Positions 44,656 through 44,773 of a stretch of 44,773 nt of DNA are shown here, piece after piece (the stretch's first letter is position 1; every line of letters starts with the position of its first letter). The stretch is from Melampsora larici-populina 98AG31 (lineage: Eukaryota > Basidiomycota > Pucciniomycetes > Pucciniales > Melampsoraceae), in assembly GCF_000204055.1 (NCBI RefSeq), contig NW_006768779.1, positions 1,301,548-1,346,320 on the forward strand, given 5' to 3'. The notes beneath the pieces were generated by a model. The model was given only the letters and a program-made list of their open reading frames with translations, did no database searches and had not been told where the DNA came from. Both the position numbers and the translations under genes were made by a program.

Positions 44656-44773
44656 TACCCTGGACAAGGAACCTAGGACAACTTCTCAACTTAGACAAGT
44701 CAAAAGACGAGGCCACTGAACTAGTCCCGAAGCAGGTCGAGATGGAAGAAAACCGCAACGCTTTGGTTATCTT

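Larger units (their letters stand above)
40483..44773 (+). mobile_element. Non-LTR (LINE) retrotransposon, Tad/I-like, cut by the window end
   Basis: Two long overlapping frames with the LINE layout: ORF1 (zinc-knuckle protein) and ORF2 (AP-type endonuclease plus reverse transcriptase). The 5' UTR is short (about 40 nt after the hAT-like MITE duplication); the true 5' end is not defined. The C-terminal frame continues to the window edge, so the 3' UTR and tail are not visible. CpG content is normal, unlike the decayed DNA immediately to the left, which suggests a younger insertion. Confidence 0.9.

Overview
This is a piece of a fungal nuclear genome. Genes are packed with short introns (about 55-160 nt, mostly about 60-90, nearly all GT...AG), and conserved eukaryotic housekeeping genes sit among AT-rich, repeat-rich spacers and several kinds of transposon. 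The intron density, codon use and the mix of a TPR/DUF4470 protein, CAP-Gly protein, OPT transporter and fungal LINE fit a basidiomycete; I infer a TE-rich plant-associated lineage such as a rust (Pucciniales), but I cannot prove the order from the sequence. Exon boundaries were worked out by hand from splice sites, reading phase and family similarity; all reported phases add up.

Layout. 1-1996: direct repeats, a hairpin and one doubtful 42-aa spliced gene. 1997-3970 (-): ALG11 mannosyltransferase, 5 exons, 547 aa. 5145-8602 (-): CLIP-170-like CAP-Gly coiled-coil protein, 4 exons, 1071 aa. 9218-10134: non-autonomous Tc1/mariner-like element carrying only the DNA-binding part of a transposase. 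About 10964-11106: long imperfect hairpin. 11555-12322 (-): small secreted cysteine-rich protein (candidate effector). 12887-13385: diverged tandem duplication. 13716-15035 (-): cyclin H (TFIIH kinase cyclin), 4 exons, 365 aa. 15885-16800 (-): ribosomal protein uS12/RPS23, 145 aa, with its ATG split by an intron. 17445-18073 (-): unrecognised two-exon candidate. 18571-21472 (+): mitochondrial-type aconitase, 9 exons, 777 aa. 21473-24333: no confident gene. 24334-27431 (+): OPT-family transporter, 13 exons, 721 aa. 27672-28480: foldback element with perfect 20-bp ends. 29568-32225 (-): 819-aa disordered, charge-repeat protein of unknown function. 34093-36643 (+): TPR plus DUF4470-type gene that seems to have lost internal coding segments. 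36858-37270: second, diverged member of the foldback family. About 38190-39772: decayed, intron-containing duplicate of the DUF4470-type gene, almost free of CpG. 40302-40474: GC-rich hAT-like MITE. 40483 to window end: non-LTR retrotransposon with ORF1 and ORF2, frameshifted near the ORF2 C-terminus and cut by the window edge.

The genes do not form one pathway: N-glycan assembly, microtubule tracking, transcription/cell-cycle kinase, translation, TCA/lysine-type metabolism and transport lie side by side, as is normal in fungi. The most interesting part is the right third (34-44.8 kb): a multi-domain gene with internal deletions, a neighbouring copy that keeps the missing segments but has been stripped of CpG sites, and a CpG-normal LINE beside it. 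This looks like a record of CpG-directed (methylation or RIP-like) erosion of a duplication next to a recent transposon insertion.
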